The notes under the pieces were generated by a model that ran no database searches, was not told the DNA's origin, and saw only the letters and a program-made list of their open reading frames with translations. DNA of 64,000 nucleotides from Desulfoplanes formicivorans (GTDB lineage: Bacteria > Desulfobacterota > Desulfovibrionia > Desulfovibrionales > Desulfomicrobiaceae): assembly GCF_001748225.1 (NCBI RefSeq), contig NZ_BDFE01000020.1, forward strand, positions 194,138 through 258,137. The letters run 5' to 3'. The first letter of the stretch is position 1; every line of letters starts with the position of its first letter. Positions 8,925 to 16,278 of this stretch are shown here, in pieces. The translations under genes were made by a program, and so were the position numbers.

Positions 8925-9657
8925 TATTATGTTAAAACTGCAAAAACAGTAGAAGCAGATAATGACACAATAAATGCCACCACAACTCCCCATCTCACAT
9001 TCTCTTGCACTCTATGTCTTTCGAGGCCTTGTCCTATTGCAAACGAAGCAAAAGGGAAATAAACACTTCGGAGGCGATTTAATCCCCATATTGTTAGCGC
9101 GATTGCTGCGAAAATACCTAATAGAGCTAATATCATTTTTATTCCATGTGCTAATTCGATTGCTATGCTATTGGTGGTGTCAGGTGTTATTATGTCGAGT
9201 AGCATAAATGCAAACCAACATACAAAACCGATGATATAAAAGAAGTCTAGCTTGCTAATGATGGAATACCATGGTTTCAGTCCATCAATTATTTCGTTGA
9301 TGTTGTCTCCAAAAGAGGTTATGGCCTTATCTTCACCAGTGGCTGTTATCTCTATAGGTCTATATTTGCTATCTGAGAATAAAACACGCGCTCTATTATT
9401 ATTAGTGTCACTTCTACCATAAATTTCTATTCTTTTAATTTTCTTGTTTATTGAATTTTCAAAAGACATTAAATCATTAAATGACTCTACTTTTCTTTCA
9501 ATCGAGTCATTGAAGCTAATTTCGGCAGAAACAGTCCCAATATCTTTTTCGAGCGATGTCCATATTTTTTGCAGATCGGCTTCTGTAACGACAAAAGCGT
9601 GCGCTCTCTCGGTTCTTAAATGTGCTTCCAATATTTAAAACTCCTTTTTGAGCCTAA
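8872..9657 (-). mobile_element. Integron gene cassette B
   Basis: A 786-bp unit delimited by attC crossover points (G|TT) at 9658/9657 and 8872/8871. It begins TTAGGC and ends in an attC whose R'' is GCCTAAC, the self-complementary ends of a single cassette. It carries one minus-strand gene (8927-9631) and no promoter of its own that I can see, which is typical of cassettes read from the integron promoter. Confidence 0.85.
8927..9631 (-). CDS. Cassette-encoded membrane protein of unknown function
   Basis: 234 residues from a TTG start at 9631, chosen because AAGGAG lies 9 bp upstream and 20 bp inside the cassette boundary. The first 120 residues are soluble and charged, with a predicted helical stretch at 18-70. 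Three membrane segments follow at about 129-147, 163-183 and 214-232, leaving a very short C-terminus. I recognise no family. Codon use is AT-rich and unlike the surrounding genes. The TAA stop lies two bases before the attC R'' box, a normal arrangement in cassettes. The frame is intact, unlike its neighbour in cassette A. The layout (soluble sensor-like part plus a small membrane bundle) recalls some defence effectors, but nothing specific supports that. Confidence 0.75.
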   Translation of the reverse strand: MEAHLRTERAHAFVVTEADLQKIWTSLEKDIGTVSAEISFNDSIERKVESFNDLMSFENSINKKIKRIEIYGRSDTNNNRARVLFSDSKYRPIEITATGEDKAITSFGDNINEIIDGLKPWYSIISKLDFFYIIGFVCWFAFMLLDIITPDTTNSIAIELAHGIKMILALLGIFAAIALTIWGLNRLRSVYFPFASFAIGQGLERHRVQENVRWGVVVAFIVSLSASTVFAVLT

Positions 9658-9712
9658 CGGACTTTTCACAGGCGCCGGCTGTTTGGCGTCCTGTGAAAAA
9701 GATGGGTTATGT
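9652..9712 (-). other. Integron attC site of cassette A
   Basis: Read on the minus strand. R'' box ACATAAC (9712-9706), then an inverted repeat CTTTTTCACAGGACGCC / GGCGCCTGTGAAAAG, ending at R' box GTTAGGC (9658-9652). About 61 bp. R'' is the exact complement of GTTATGT at the proximal end of cassette A (10313-10307), proving that this attC belongs to that cassette. The gene's stop codon TAA overlaps R''. Confidence 0.88.
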
Positions 9713-10312
9713 GTTCTTCAGAAGCTTACGGCCAAGATCTACAGTTCCGCGACGTAAAAACAATATATCTTCATCTAATTCTTGATAAAACTGTACCCCA
9801 TGGCTACCTTTCATTTTTAATGAATCATGATCAAATTTAGAGTTCTTTGTACTTAGTGGATATTTAAATGCTTGATAATACATGTCGACATCGATTCCAG
9901 ATTTGTCGAAAAAAGTTATCAACAAATTTGGCATACATTCTCTTTTTATGTATTTTTCAAAAACCTGACAGAGATCAGAATTCTGATAGTTATTTTTAAA
10001 ATTATTAAGTAGTAAACTCAATTTGTGAGCTGATTTTGGGTCTTATCCCGAAGCGTATAAAAATCCTTTCAGCAAAAGTTCTAAGCCGTGATACAAGTTG
10101 AATATTAGAGGTATTGAAAGTCGATAGTCAGACCATCGGGTAGCTTCGAAAAAATCATCACCAATGAATTCTTCATCAGAAATCATGAAGTTTGCATTAT
10201 TTTTTTCTACAATTTTTCTTGAAACCGATTGCGTTAGATTGATGTATTGAATTCCTGTCTCCCAAAATTCAGTAGCATTTTCCATATATTGTTTCATATT
10301 TCTTTCACATAA
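9658..10312 (-). mobile_element. Integron gene cassette A
   Basis: A 655-bp cassette between crossover points 10313/10312 (attI side, GTTATGT) and 9658/9657 (GTTAGGC). It is the attI-proximal cassette, normally the most recently captured and the best expressed. It holds one gene, interrupted by a nonsense codon (9707-10297). Ends and attC agree as described for its attC. Confidence 0.87.
9707..10297 (-). pseudogene. Cassette gene with HEPN-like region, interrupted by one in-frame stop
   Basis: An ATG at 10297 opens a 196-residue frame that is interrupted once, at codon 85 (TAA, 10045-10043), and then continues in the same frame to TAA at 9707. Around the stop the protein reads HGLELLLKGFLYASG, stop, DPKSAHKLSLLLNNF. 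The helix 'E-LLLKG-L' followed by 'H-L--LL' is the usual signature of HEPN-fold proteins, many of which are toxin or abortive-infection RNases or nucleotidyltransferase partners. No R-x4-6-H RNase motif was found with certainty. Both halves show the same AT-rich codon use, so the break looks recent. Suppression of the stop is possible but unsupported. The fold assignment is tentative. Confidence 0.65.
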
Positions 10313-10449
10313 CAAGTTATTATGTGGTTTCCTGCTAACTCCAGGAAACCCTTCCCATTGACAAAAATTTAAGATTGGATGTTAGTAGTTCCTAATCTGA
10401 TAACTTTGAATTTGGCATGTTATCGAGATCTTTTTAGCGATCAAAGGCT
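10307..10449 (-). other. attI region and probable integron promoter region
   Basis: This 143-bp spacer lies between the first cassette crossover (GTTATGT, 10313-10307 on the minus strand) and the start of the intI remnant at 10450. By position it must contain attI and the divergent Pint and Pc promoters. It also contains an imperfect hairpin, CCTGGAGTTAGCAGG on the minus strand near 10330-10345. I cannot assign individual integrase-binding sites. Confidence 0.6.
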
Positions 10450-10934
10450 ATGATTAACATCCCAAACGATTTTCGAGACAATTTTGAGAAATGCCTGGCT
10501 CAAGAGTCCATCCCAGAGGGGGTGAGGCATTTCTCCCGTAATGGCTGGGGTATTATTTTGATTTTTGTCCTAAGTATCAGCATGACCTATCAGGCCGGAC
10601 AAGTTTGAAGCTTTTTGTAGAGAAGGTTGCTGCGAAACATCAATTGATCTGGTAGCCAAGCTGCTATATGGTTGCGAGCTCGGGCTCTTCGAATGCCAGA
10701 AACTGTGGGTGCAGGATATCAACTTTGACGCTATGGTCCTCACTGTCCATAACGGCAAGGGCAAGAAGGACCGCGCTCCCCCCTCTGCCTGAGACAATCC
10801 TTCCTGATCTCAATGATCAACTCCGAACCGTGGTCCACCTATACCCATACCTTCAAGAGCACGACCCAAAAAGAGAAAGAGTCCTCTGGATTTTTGATTC
10901 CGGAGCGGTCTTCAGTTGCAAGAACGATCAGTGA
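10450..10934 (+). pseudogene. Degenerate integron integrase (intI) pseudogene
   Basis: Plus strand, pointing away from the cassettes as intI should. The start IPNDFRDNFEKCLAQESIPEG is an IntI N-terminus. A one-base deletion near 10541 (CGTAATGG, probably from CGTAAATGG) shifts the frame; the next frame continues LGYYFDFCPKYQHD to KLFVEKVAAKHQ. About 80-90 codons are then missing. The sequence resumes with VAKLLYGCELGLFECQKLWVQDINF, tyrosine-recombinase box I, and NGKGKKDRAPP. A second frameshift in a C-run near 10790 precedes LPETILPDLNDQLRTVVHL. The box I catalytic Arg (normally in GLRxxE) is Gly here. Nothing of box II (HxxR) or the catalytic Tyr remains. It cannot be active. Its closest relatives should be IntI from sulfate reducers (inference). 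Confidence 0.88.
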
Positions 10935-11503
10935 GCCCCCGGCTTATGGTAATAGTCGTATCCTTACTGTGCGATTGGTCATGTATGGACTGACCATGGA
11001 ATGTGCTGGCCTGAAAGATATCTCGTCTGGTTGTCTGATGCTTTCCAGATGTATAACAAACAATATTTGGTCAGGTATTATATTGCACTGAATCGGCCTA
11101 TATCGTCATCATTATGTATGACACAAGGGGCCGTCTCGATTTTTTTTGATTTTTTTGAAGGTTCTTCGACGTGTTGTGTGAAATGCATGCCGCAACCTGA
11201 AACTGAATCGGAGCCGCAATCAGGTAGACCTTGGTGATAAAGTTCTCCATGTTTCGATAGCCACGCCCGGGCTCCTGAGCCTTGCACGCGGCACCGCATT
11301 CTGGCCACGGGGGCAGCGGCTCTCCGTGGCAGTCGATCTTCAGGTGGAGCTTGGTTGGTGTATGGCCATCAAGGCGTTGACTCGTAAGTTCTCAAATCTG
11401 TGTAAGGCCAGGAGCTTGGGCAAAAATCATTCAGCAAGTCTGACTTGAGATGGAGGCCAAACTCGATACGATCGGTCAATTCCACACAAAACGTCGAAGA
11501 ACC
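10935..11503. other. Decayed DNA beyond intI, partly transposase-like
   Basis: No intact gene. Downstream of the intI remnant the plus strand has only short frames. A minus-strand transposase-like remnant occupies part of it (see 11098-11392). The rest shows no motif, RNA or repeat that I could recognise. Confidence 0.5.
11098..11392 (-). pseudogene. Probable transposase fragment
   Basis: One continuous minus-strand frame reads RLDGHTPTKLHLKIDCHGEPLP and later GYRNMENFITKVYLIAAPIQF. The first part resembles the 'TKIHLxxDxxGxPL' segment of IS5-type DDE transposases; the second resembles the C-terminal 'GYRNxENF' of other transposases. There is no start codon with a ribosome-binding site, no complete DDE triad and no terminal inverted repeats, so it is at most a remnant. 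The combination may reflect a deletion joining two pieces. Confidence 0.35.
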
Positions 11504-11505
11504 AA

Positions 11506-11542
11506 AATAAAGAACTTACGTGTAAAGCGTAAGTCCTTTATT
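11506..11542 (-). terminator. Hairpin terminator after the diguanylate cyclase, tRNA-Pro type
   Basis: Stem AATAAAGaACTTACG (11506-11520), loop TGTAAAG, CGTAAGTcCTTTATT (11528-11542), with A/T-rich flanks on both sides, so it can act on either strand. It lies about 115 bp downstream of the cyclase stop. It closely resembles the terminator that directly follows tRNA-Pro(TGG) at 13297-13322. Confidence 0.6.
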
Positions 11543-11657
11543 TTTGTTCTCGTTTTCTCCCCATCCTCTCCCCGCTTTTTTGTCGCACAACGAGTTGTTT
11601 CATGGGGTCTCCGCAAAATGGTGCGGGACCAATGGGGATGGACTGAAATACAACAAC

Positions 11658-13172
11658 TTATTTGGGCAGGAAAGTGTGCCTTTGAGCATGATTTTTGCCA
11701 TTATTTTTTGCGTGATAAAGAGCATCATCTGCATTTTTGAACAACAAGCTCATATCTTTGGTTGAACTGGTGCTGTGTATGGATGCTACTCCGATACTTA
11801 CTGTTAGCTTGTTGCCAATCTTTGAGTAATTGTGCTCTATATTGCTTTGGCAAATGTTATTTATTATATTGTTTGCGATATTGTATCCACCATCTTCGTC
11901 TGTATATGGAAGAAGGACAACAAACTCCTCGCCTCCATAGCGAAAAACAGTATCTGTATTTCTTTTAAGGCTGCGCTTAATAATTTTTGCTATGGCTCTT
12001 AGTGCATTATCGCCTTGTTCGTGTCCGTAATGATCGTTATATGCTTTAAAATAATCGATATCGGCTACAAGCAGGCAAAGGTCGGTTTCGCTTTTCCTTG
12101 TAGATAGTATTTGTTTTTTTAGCTCGTTTTCATATTTTCTTCTGTTCCAAAGACCGGTTAAAGAGTCTATTTCGGACAGATTGTGTAATGCGTGATTGGC
12201 AATGCGCAATTTTTTTTCTATTTCTTTTCTCTTTTCTATCTCGCTAGCTAATGATTTTTCTCGTTTCAATAAAGTTTTATTGATTTTTTTGACTCTGTTT
12301 GCAAATATCAGAACAAAAAATGAAGCAATACTTGCTATGGCGGATACTATGCCAATCACCCAGTAGAGATGCAGTGTCTCTTTGCTTAATGTGACAATTT
12401 CTTTTCCTGACCATTTTTCTTCAATGCTTTTTCTTGTGCCGTCTTGAGCTATCAATCGTAAACCAAGATTAATCTTGTCCAGCAACTCATCATTTCCTTT
12501 GGTTACGGCAATAGAGCTGAATTGAACATCAACCGGTTCAGGTGCGTCTGATATGCCTTGAACGCCGCTCAAAAACAGTTGATATTTACCAACCCAGCGA
12601 TCAACAACCAGGGCATCGATATCGCCATCCTTTATTGCCTGGAATCCTTGCTGCCAGCCAGGGATTGTTTGCATCACTACTTCCGGATAGTTATGGAGAA
12701 GGGTCCGGGGGTAGCCTTTTTTTTCTACACCAACAACAAGACCGGACAGAGAGTGTATGTTCTGTATGGCAACTCGCTGGGATTTCCTGAAAATAGCAAA
12801 TTCAGACATCAAAAGCGGTTCTGAAAAATCATAGAGTTGTTCTCGATCTGAACTGGGATTAATTTGCAGCAATGCATCGATTTTTCCTGCACGCATCAAT
12901 CGTTGGGCTTCATCCCAGTTCCTTGCCAATATCTCAATATCCAGACCGGCATGTTGGGCAACAGCGCGAACAATGTCGACCACCAGGCCGGCAGGCTTTT
13001 CACCTTGGGTAAAAATAAGTGGTGCTAATTCCTTGTTTCCCGCAAAAATGAGCCGGTCAGATTGTTTGTTTGTGCCAGCAAGCAACAAGGAGGATCCAGG
13101 CAGCAAGGTGACAACTAGTATCAGCGCTGTAAGAGCTAGAGATAAATACTTTCTTGTCATGAGTTTCTGCAT
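11658..13172 (-). CDS. Diguanylate cyclase with periplasmic SBP_bac_3 sensor domain
   Basis: About 504 residues. Order: signal/anchor (residues about 5-30, SLALTALILVVTLLPGSSLLL), a family 3 solute-binding domain in the periplasm (LAPLIFTQGEKPAGLVVDIV to about 265), a membrane segment near 280-303 (VIGIVSAIASIASFFVLIF), a coiled linker, then GGDEF from SLTGLWNRRKYE to the end. The active site RYGGEEF is intact and an inhibitory I-site RNTD lies five residues before GGEEF. It should make c-di-GMP in response to a small amino-acid-like ligand. The open frame extends upstream across the tRNA-Pro gene, which is an artefact; I take ATG 13172 (or 13160), although neither has a strong ribosome-binding site. 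Confidence 0.88.
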   Translation of the reverse strand: MQKLMTRKYLSLALTALILVVTLLPGSSLLLAGTNKQSDRLIFAGNKELAPLIFTQGEKPAGLVVDIVRAVAQHAGLDIEILARNWDEAQRLMRAGKIDALLQINPSSDREQLYDFSEPLLMSEFAIFRKSQRVAIQNIHSLSGLVVGVEKKGYPRTLLHNYPEVVMQTIPGWQQGFQAIKDGDIDALVVDRWVGKYQLFLSGVQGISDAPEPVDVQFSSIAVTKGNDELLDKINLGLRLIAQDGTRKSIEEKWSGKEIVTLSKETLHLYWVIGIVSAIASIASFFVLIFANRVKKINKTLLKREKSLASEIEKRKEIEKKLRIANHALHNLSEIDSLTGLWNRRKYENELKKQILSTRKSETDLCLLVADIDYFKAYNDHYGHEQGDNALRAIAKIIKRSLKRNTDTVFRYGGEEFVVLLPYTDEDGGYNIANNIINNICQSNIEHNYSKIGNKLTVSIGVASIHSTSSTKDMSLLFKNADDALYHAKNNGKNHAQRHTFLPK

Positions 13173-13296
13173 AGTTGTGGTCACCACATTTGGGATGACC
13201 AATTGAGCTTTGGCGATCCTCCTACTCCCCGTGGTCCGGGGGTAATTGGTGCATGTGGTCCTGCTACAGACGTCAAAAATTAAACGATACAAAAAA

Positions 13297-13322
13297 GGGC
13301 TTACGCTGTAATTCGTAAGCCC
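13297..13322 (-). terminator. Rho-independent terminator of tRNA-Pro(TGG)
   Basis: GGGCTTACG (13297-13305), 8-bp loop, CGTAAGCCC (13314-13322), followed on the minus strand by a run of six T. It starts 11 bp after the tRNA CCA end. Confidence 0.85.
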
Positions 13323-13332
13323 TTGATTTTGT

Positions 13333-13409
<77 letters not shown>

Positions 13410-13671
13410 GAAAAAAGGACCACTATTCAAGTCGGGTGTAACTGTCAACCAGAATAACTGGTGGTGCCGTCCTGGGTAAGGGTTTGCAAAGGGATGATTT
13501 TTCCAATACCTACGCGTCCATGTCCCAGCCTGAGCCTGTACATGGCAGCTGTTGGGGCTTGGGTGGATGCGGAGCCAGGATGATCCTAGTGCAGGATAAT
13601 CCTTTGAAGTTTTTCTCGCATTATGTCATGATTTATTTTCTTGTCATGATACCTGCATCCAGGAGGTGGAT
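13410..13671. other. Intergenic region between divergent tRNA-Pro and the FAD-protein operon
   Basis: 262 bp that must contain promoters for both directions. No good sigma-70 or sigma-54 match was found by eye and there is no coding signal. Confidence 0.4.
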
Positions 13672-14781
13672 ATGGGAAAGCGTCTTGTTCTTCTCGGCGG
13701 CGGTCATGCACACATGACCGTGATGCGCCATATCCCGGAGTTTCTGAAAAAAGATCACGAGGTGACCGTAGTCGGTCCTTCGGTCCATCATTACTATTCG
13801 GGCATGGGTCCCGGCATGCTCGGGGGAACCTATGCTCCCGAGGCCATTCGTTTCAATACCGAGGAACAGGTCACGTCCCGGGGAGGAACCTTCCTGCTCG
13901 ACCGGGCCGTGAAAATCGATGGTGACAACCATGTGGTGCACCTCGCGTCCGGCAGGGATGTTCCCTATGATGTGCTTTCCTGCAATACGGGAAGCCATGT
14001 GCCGTCGGACAACCTCACCGTCCGTGGCGAGAATGTCTTTGCGGTCAAGCCCATTGAAAATCTGCTCAAGGGGCAGCAGCGGGTCAAGGAAGGCCTTCTG
14101 ACGGAAGAGCTGCGCATCGGCGTGGTAGGGGGCGGTCCGGCCGCCCTGGAGGTGGCCGGCAATCTCTGGGGGCTGGGGGTTCGTTTTGGCGCCAAACGGC
14201 CACGCATTACCGTGTTTGCGGGAAAGCGGTTTCTGGGCAAATATCCCCAACGGGTTCGCAAGCTGGCCATGCACTCACTGCAGGAGCGTGGCATCGAGAT
14301 TGTGGAGCAGGGCTATGTGCGCAAGGTCAAGTCCGGAAGGGTTGTTCTGGAAGATGGCTTGTCCCGGGATCTGGATGTGATTTTTCTGGCAGTGGGAGTT
14401 GTTCCCTCCGGGTTGTTTGAAGATTCCGGCCTTCCCACGGGCAAGGACGGTGGCCTTTTGGTCAACGAGTTTCTGCATGGCGTTGATCATCCTGATATTT
14501 TTGGAGGTGGTGACTGCATTTCCTTTGCCCCGTTGCCTCTGGACAAGGTTGGTGTGTATGCGGTGCGCCAGAATCCCGTGCTCAAGCACAATCTCATGGC
14601 CACGCTGGAAGGCACTCCCTTGATGCGATTCGATCCCGGGAAGAACTACCTGCTCATTTTCAATCTCGGCAACAACAAGGGCATCTTTTGGAAAAACGGC
14701 TGGATTTGGCATGGTTCCTGGCCTTTTTGGCTCAAAGACTATATTGATCGTCGGTTCATCCAGCGGTTTGCTTCGCCATGA
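13672..14781 (+). CDS. FAD-dependent pyridine nucleotide-disulfide oxidoreductase, SelD-N-terminus-like
   Basis: About 369 residues. The N-terminal dinucleotide-binding motif is LVLLGGGHAHMTVM, followed by HHYYSGMGPGMLGGTY, the pattern of the TIGR03169 'N-terminal to SelD' flavoproteins. A second Rossmann site is IGVVGGGPAALEVAG (about residue 145), and a C-terminal FAD motif is HPDIFGGGDC. There is no CxxC disulfide centre. A related domain is fused to selenophosphate synthetase in some organisms; here it stands alone. The start ATG 13672 has AGGAGG 5 bp upstream; a GTG at 13666 overlaps that site and is rejected. The gene overlaps the next by 4 bp (ATGA). Its electron acceptor and substrate are unknown; the neighbouring transferases suggest selenium- or arsenic-related metabolism. 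Confidence 0.82.
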   Translation: MGKRLVLLGGGHAHMTVMRHIPEFLKKDHEVTVVGPSVHHYYSGMGPGMLGGTYAPEAIRFNTEEQVTSRGGTFLLDRAVKIDGDNHVVHLASGRDVPYDVLSCNTGSHVPSDNLTVRGENVFAVKPIENLLKGQQRVKEGLLTEELRIGVVGGGPAALEVAGNLWGLGVRFGAKRPRITVFAGKRFLGKYPQRVRKLAMHSLQERGIEIVEQGYVRKVKSGRVVLEDGLSRDLDVIFLAVGVVPSGLFEDSGLPTGKDGGLLVNEFLHGVDHPDIFGGGDCISFAPLPLDKVGVYAVRQNPVLKHNLMATLEGTPLMRFDPGKNYLLIFNLGNNKGIFWKNGWIWHGSWPFWLKDYIDRRFIQRFASP

Positions 14782-15467
14782 CCATTGTTTCGGTGATTGT
14801 GCCCGTATACCGGGAAGGGGCAACCATCAACCCCATAATTGACCACCTGCATGCCGGTCTTTCCCCGGAGGACGAGATTCTGGTTGTTGACGGGGCCATG
14901 GAGCTGGACACCCTGCACCAGCTGCGCTCCCCTCGTCCCTGTCGTGTGGCCTCGTTGCCCGGCCGGGCTGTGCAGATGAATCGCGGAGCCGAACAGGCCC
15001 GCGGTGATATACTGCTCTTTGTTCATGCCGATACCCTGTTGCCTGACGGGTGGCGGGACATGATTGTTCAGGCCCTTTCAGACCCGCGTGTTGTGGCCGG
15101 GGCCTTTGAACTGCGCATCCACCATCCGGCCCTGTGGTTTCGGATCATTGAAAGGACCGCCAACCTGCGTACCCGATTCACCCGGGTTCCCTACGGTGAT
15201 CAGGCCCTTTTTTTCAGGACCGATTATTTTCGGTCCTTAAGGGGATTTCCGGAGATTTCCATCATGGAAGATGTGGCCATCATGGCCGGAATCAGGCGCA
15301 GGGGAGACCGCATTGCTTTGGTGAAACATCCGGTACACACCTCGGCCAGACGCTGGGAAAAGGAAGGGGTTGTTTGGGGAACCCTCAGGAATTGGGGGTT
15401 GCGAATTCTGTATCACCTGGGCGTTGATCCCGGGATTCTGGTGCGGTTTTATCGAAGACACGCATGA
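14778..15467 (+). CDS. Family 2 glycosyltransferase, rSAM/selenodomain-associated transferase 2 type (TIGR04283)
   Basis: 229 residues. A GT-A fold is indicated by VSVIVPVYREGATI at the start, EILVVDG, the LPGRAVQMNRGAEQARGDILLF region and the metal-binding HADT (about residue 77). The later YGDQALFFR and EDVAIM segments are typical of TIGR04283. This family usually accompanies TIGR04282 and an arsenic or selenium rSAM enzyme in arsenosugar biosynthesis. No rSAM partner is in the window. The gene overlaps the FAD gene by 4 bp and lies 9 bp before the TIGR04282 gene, so the three are coupled. Confidence 0.82.
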   Translation: MTIVSVIVPVYREGATINPIIDHLHAGLSPEDEILVVDGAMELDTLHQLRSPRPCRVASLPGRAVQMNRGAEQARGDILLFVHADTLLPDGWRDMIVQALSDPRVVAGAFELRIHHPALWFRIIERTANLRTRFTRVPYGDQALFFRTDYFRSLRGFPEISIMEDVAIMAGIRRRGDRIALVKHPVHTSARRWEKEGVVWGTLRNWGLRILYHLGVDPGILVRFYRRHA

Positions 15468-15476
15468 GACGCGGGG

Positions 15477-16208
15477 ATGTTGATGGAATGTGCTGACGAT
15501 CAGGCCTGCATAGATCCGCAGGACTGCTGCGTCCTTTTGATGGCGCGATTGCCGGTATTGGGCAGGGTTAAAACCCGTTTGGCGCGTGCAGTCGGGGACG
15601 AGCATGCCCTGGAATTGTATCGATGTTTCGTGCTGGATACCCTGGCTGTGCTGGATACCCTTTCGGCGTCCCTGATTGTGTGCTTTACCCCGGAAGACGG
15701 ACGTACGGACATGGCTCGCTGGCTGGGAGAAGAACGTACGTATCTGGCCCAGCAGGGGAGCGATCTGGGTGAACGTATGGATGCGGCCTTTACCCATGCC
15801 TTTGCCAGGGGATATGCCCGGGTCCTTCTTGTTGGAAGCGATATCCCGGGCCTGTCGGCGCATGTTCTGGAGCATGGGCTGATCGCGCTTGGTGATCATG
15901 ATGCCTGCCTGGCTCCGGCGCAGGACGGGGGGTATTATTGCATCGGTTTTACCAGATCCGGGTATTGCCCGGAGGTCTTTCGAAATATGGTCTGGAGCAC
16001 GGGCGATGTTTTTGTCCGGACCTGCAAAAGGCTTGAACAGGGCGGGGCCTCCCTGCATCTGTTGCCCTTGGCAGATGATGTGGATACCGTCTCTGATCTG
16101 GCCGGTTTCTGGCAACGTTCAGCAACAGGCACGCCTTCCCTGACCAGGGCGTATCTGGAACGCACAGGACTGGGGAAGTTGCTGCAAGAGGCGCCGTCCT
16201 CAGGGTGA
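15477..16208 (+). CDS. DUF2064 glycosyltransferase-like protein, rSAM/selenodomain-associated transferase 1 type (TIGR04282)
   Basis: 243 residues. The signature 'LLMARLPVLGRVKTRLA' (about residue 20) is the nucleotide-binding loop of the DUF2064/TIGR04282 family; GSDIPGLSAHVLEHGL and APAQDGGYYCIGF follow as expected. It is predicted to transfer a sugar or nucleotidyl group together with the preceding TIGR04283 protein. The ATG at 15477 follows a GCGGGG stretch; ATG 15483 is an alternative. A 70-bp gap with a GC-rich stretch separates it from the kinase-like gene. Confidence 0.82.
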   Translation: MLMECADDQACIDPQDCCVLLMARLPVLGRVKTRLARAVGDEHALELYRCFVLDTLAVLDTLSASLIVCFTPEDGRTDMARWLGEERTYLAQQGSDLGERMDAAFTHAFARGYARVLLVGSDIPGLSAHVLEHGLIALGDHDACLAPAQDGGYYCIGFTRSGYCPEVFRNMVWSTGDVFVRTCKRLEQGGASLHLLPLADDVDTVSDLAGFWQRSATGTPSLTRAYLERTGLGKLLQEAPSSG

Positions 16209-16278
16209 CCTTCCGGATCCCCCATGGGGGCCGTGGGCGCGGTGTTGCATCCTGACCCGGCACAACCAGCCAATACAC

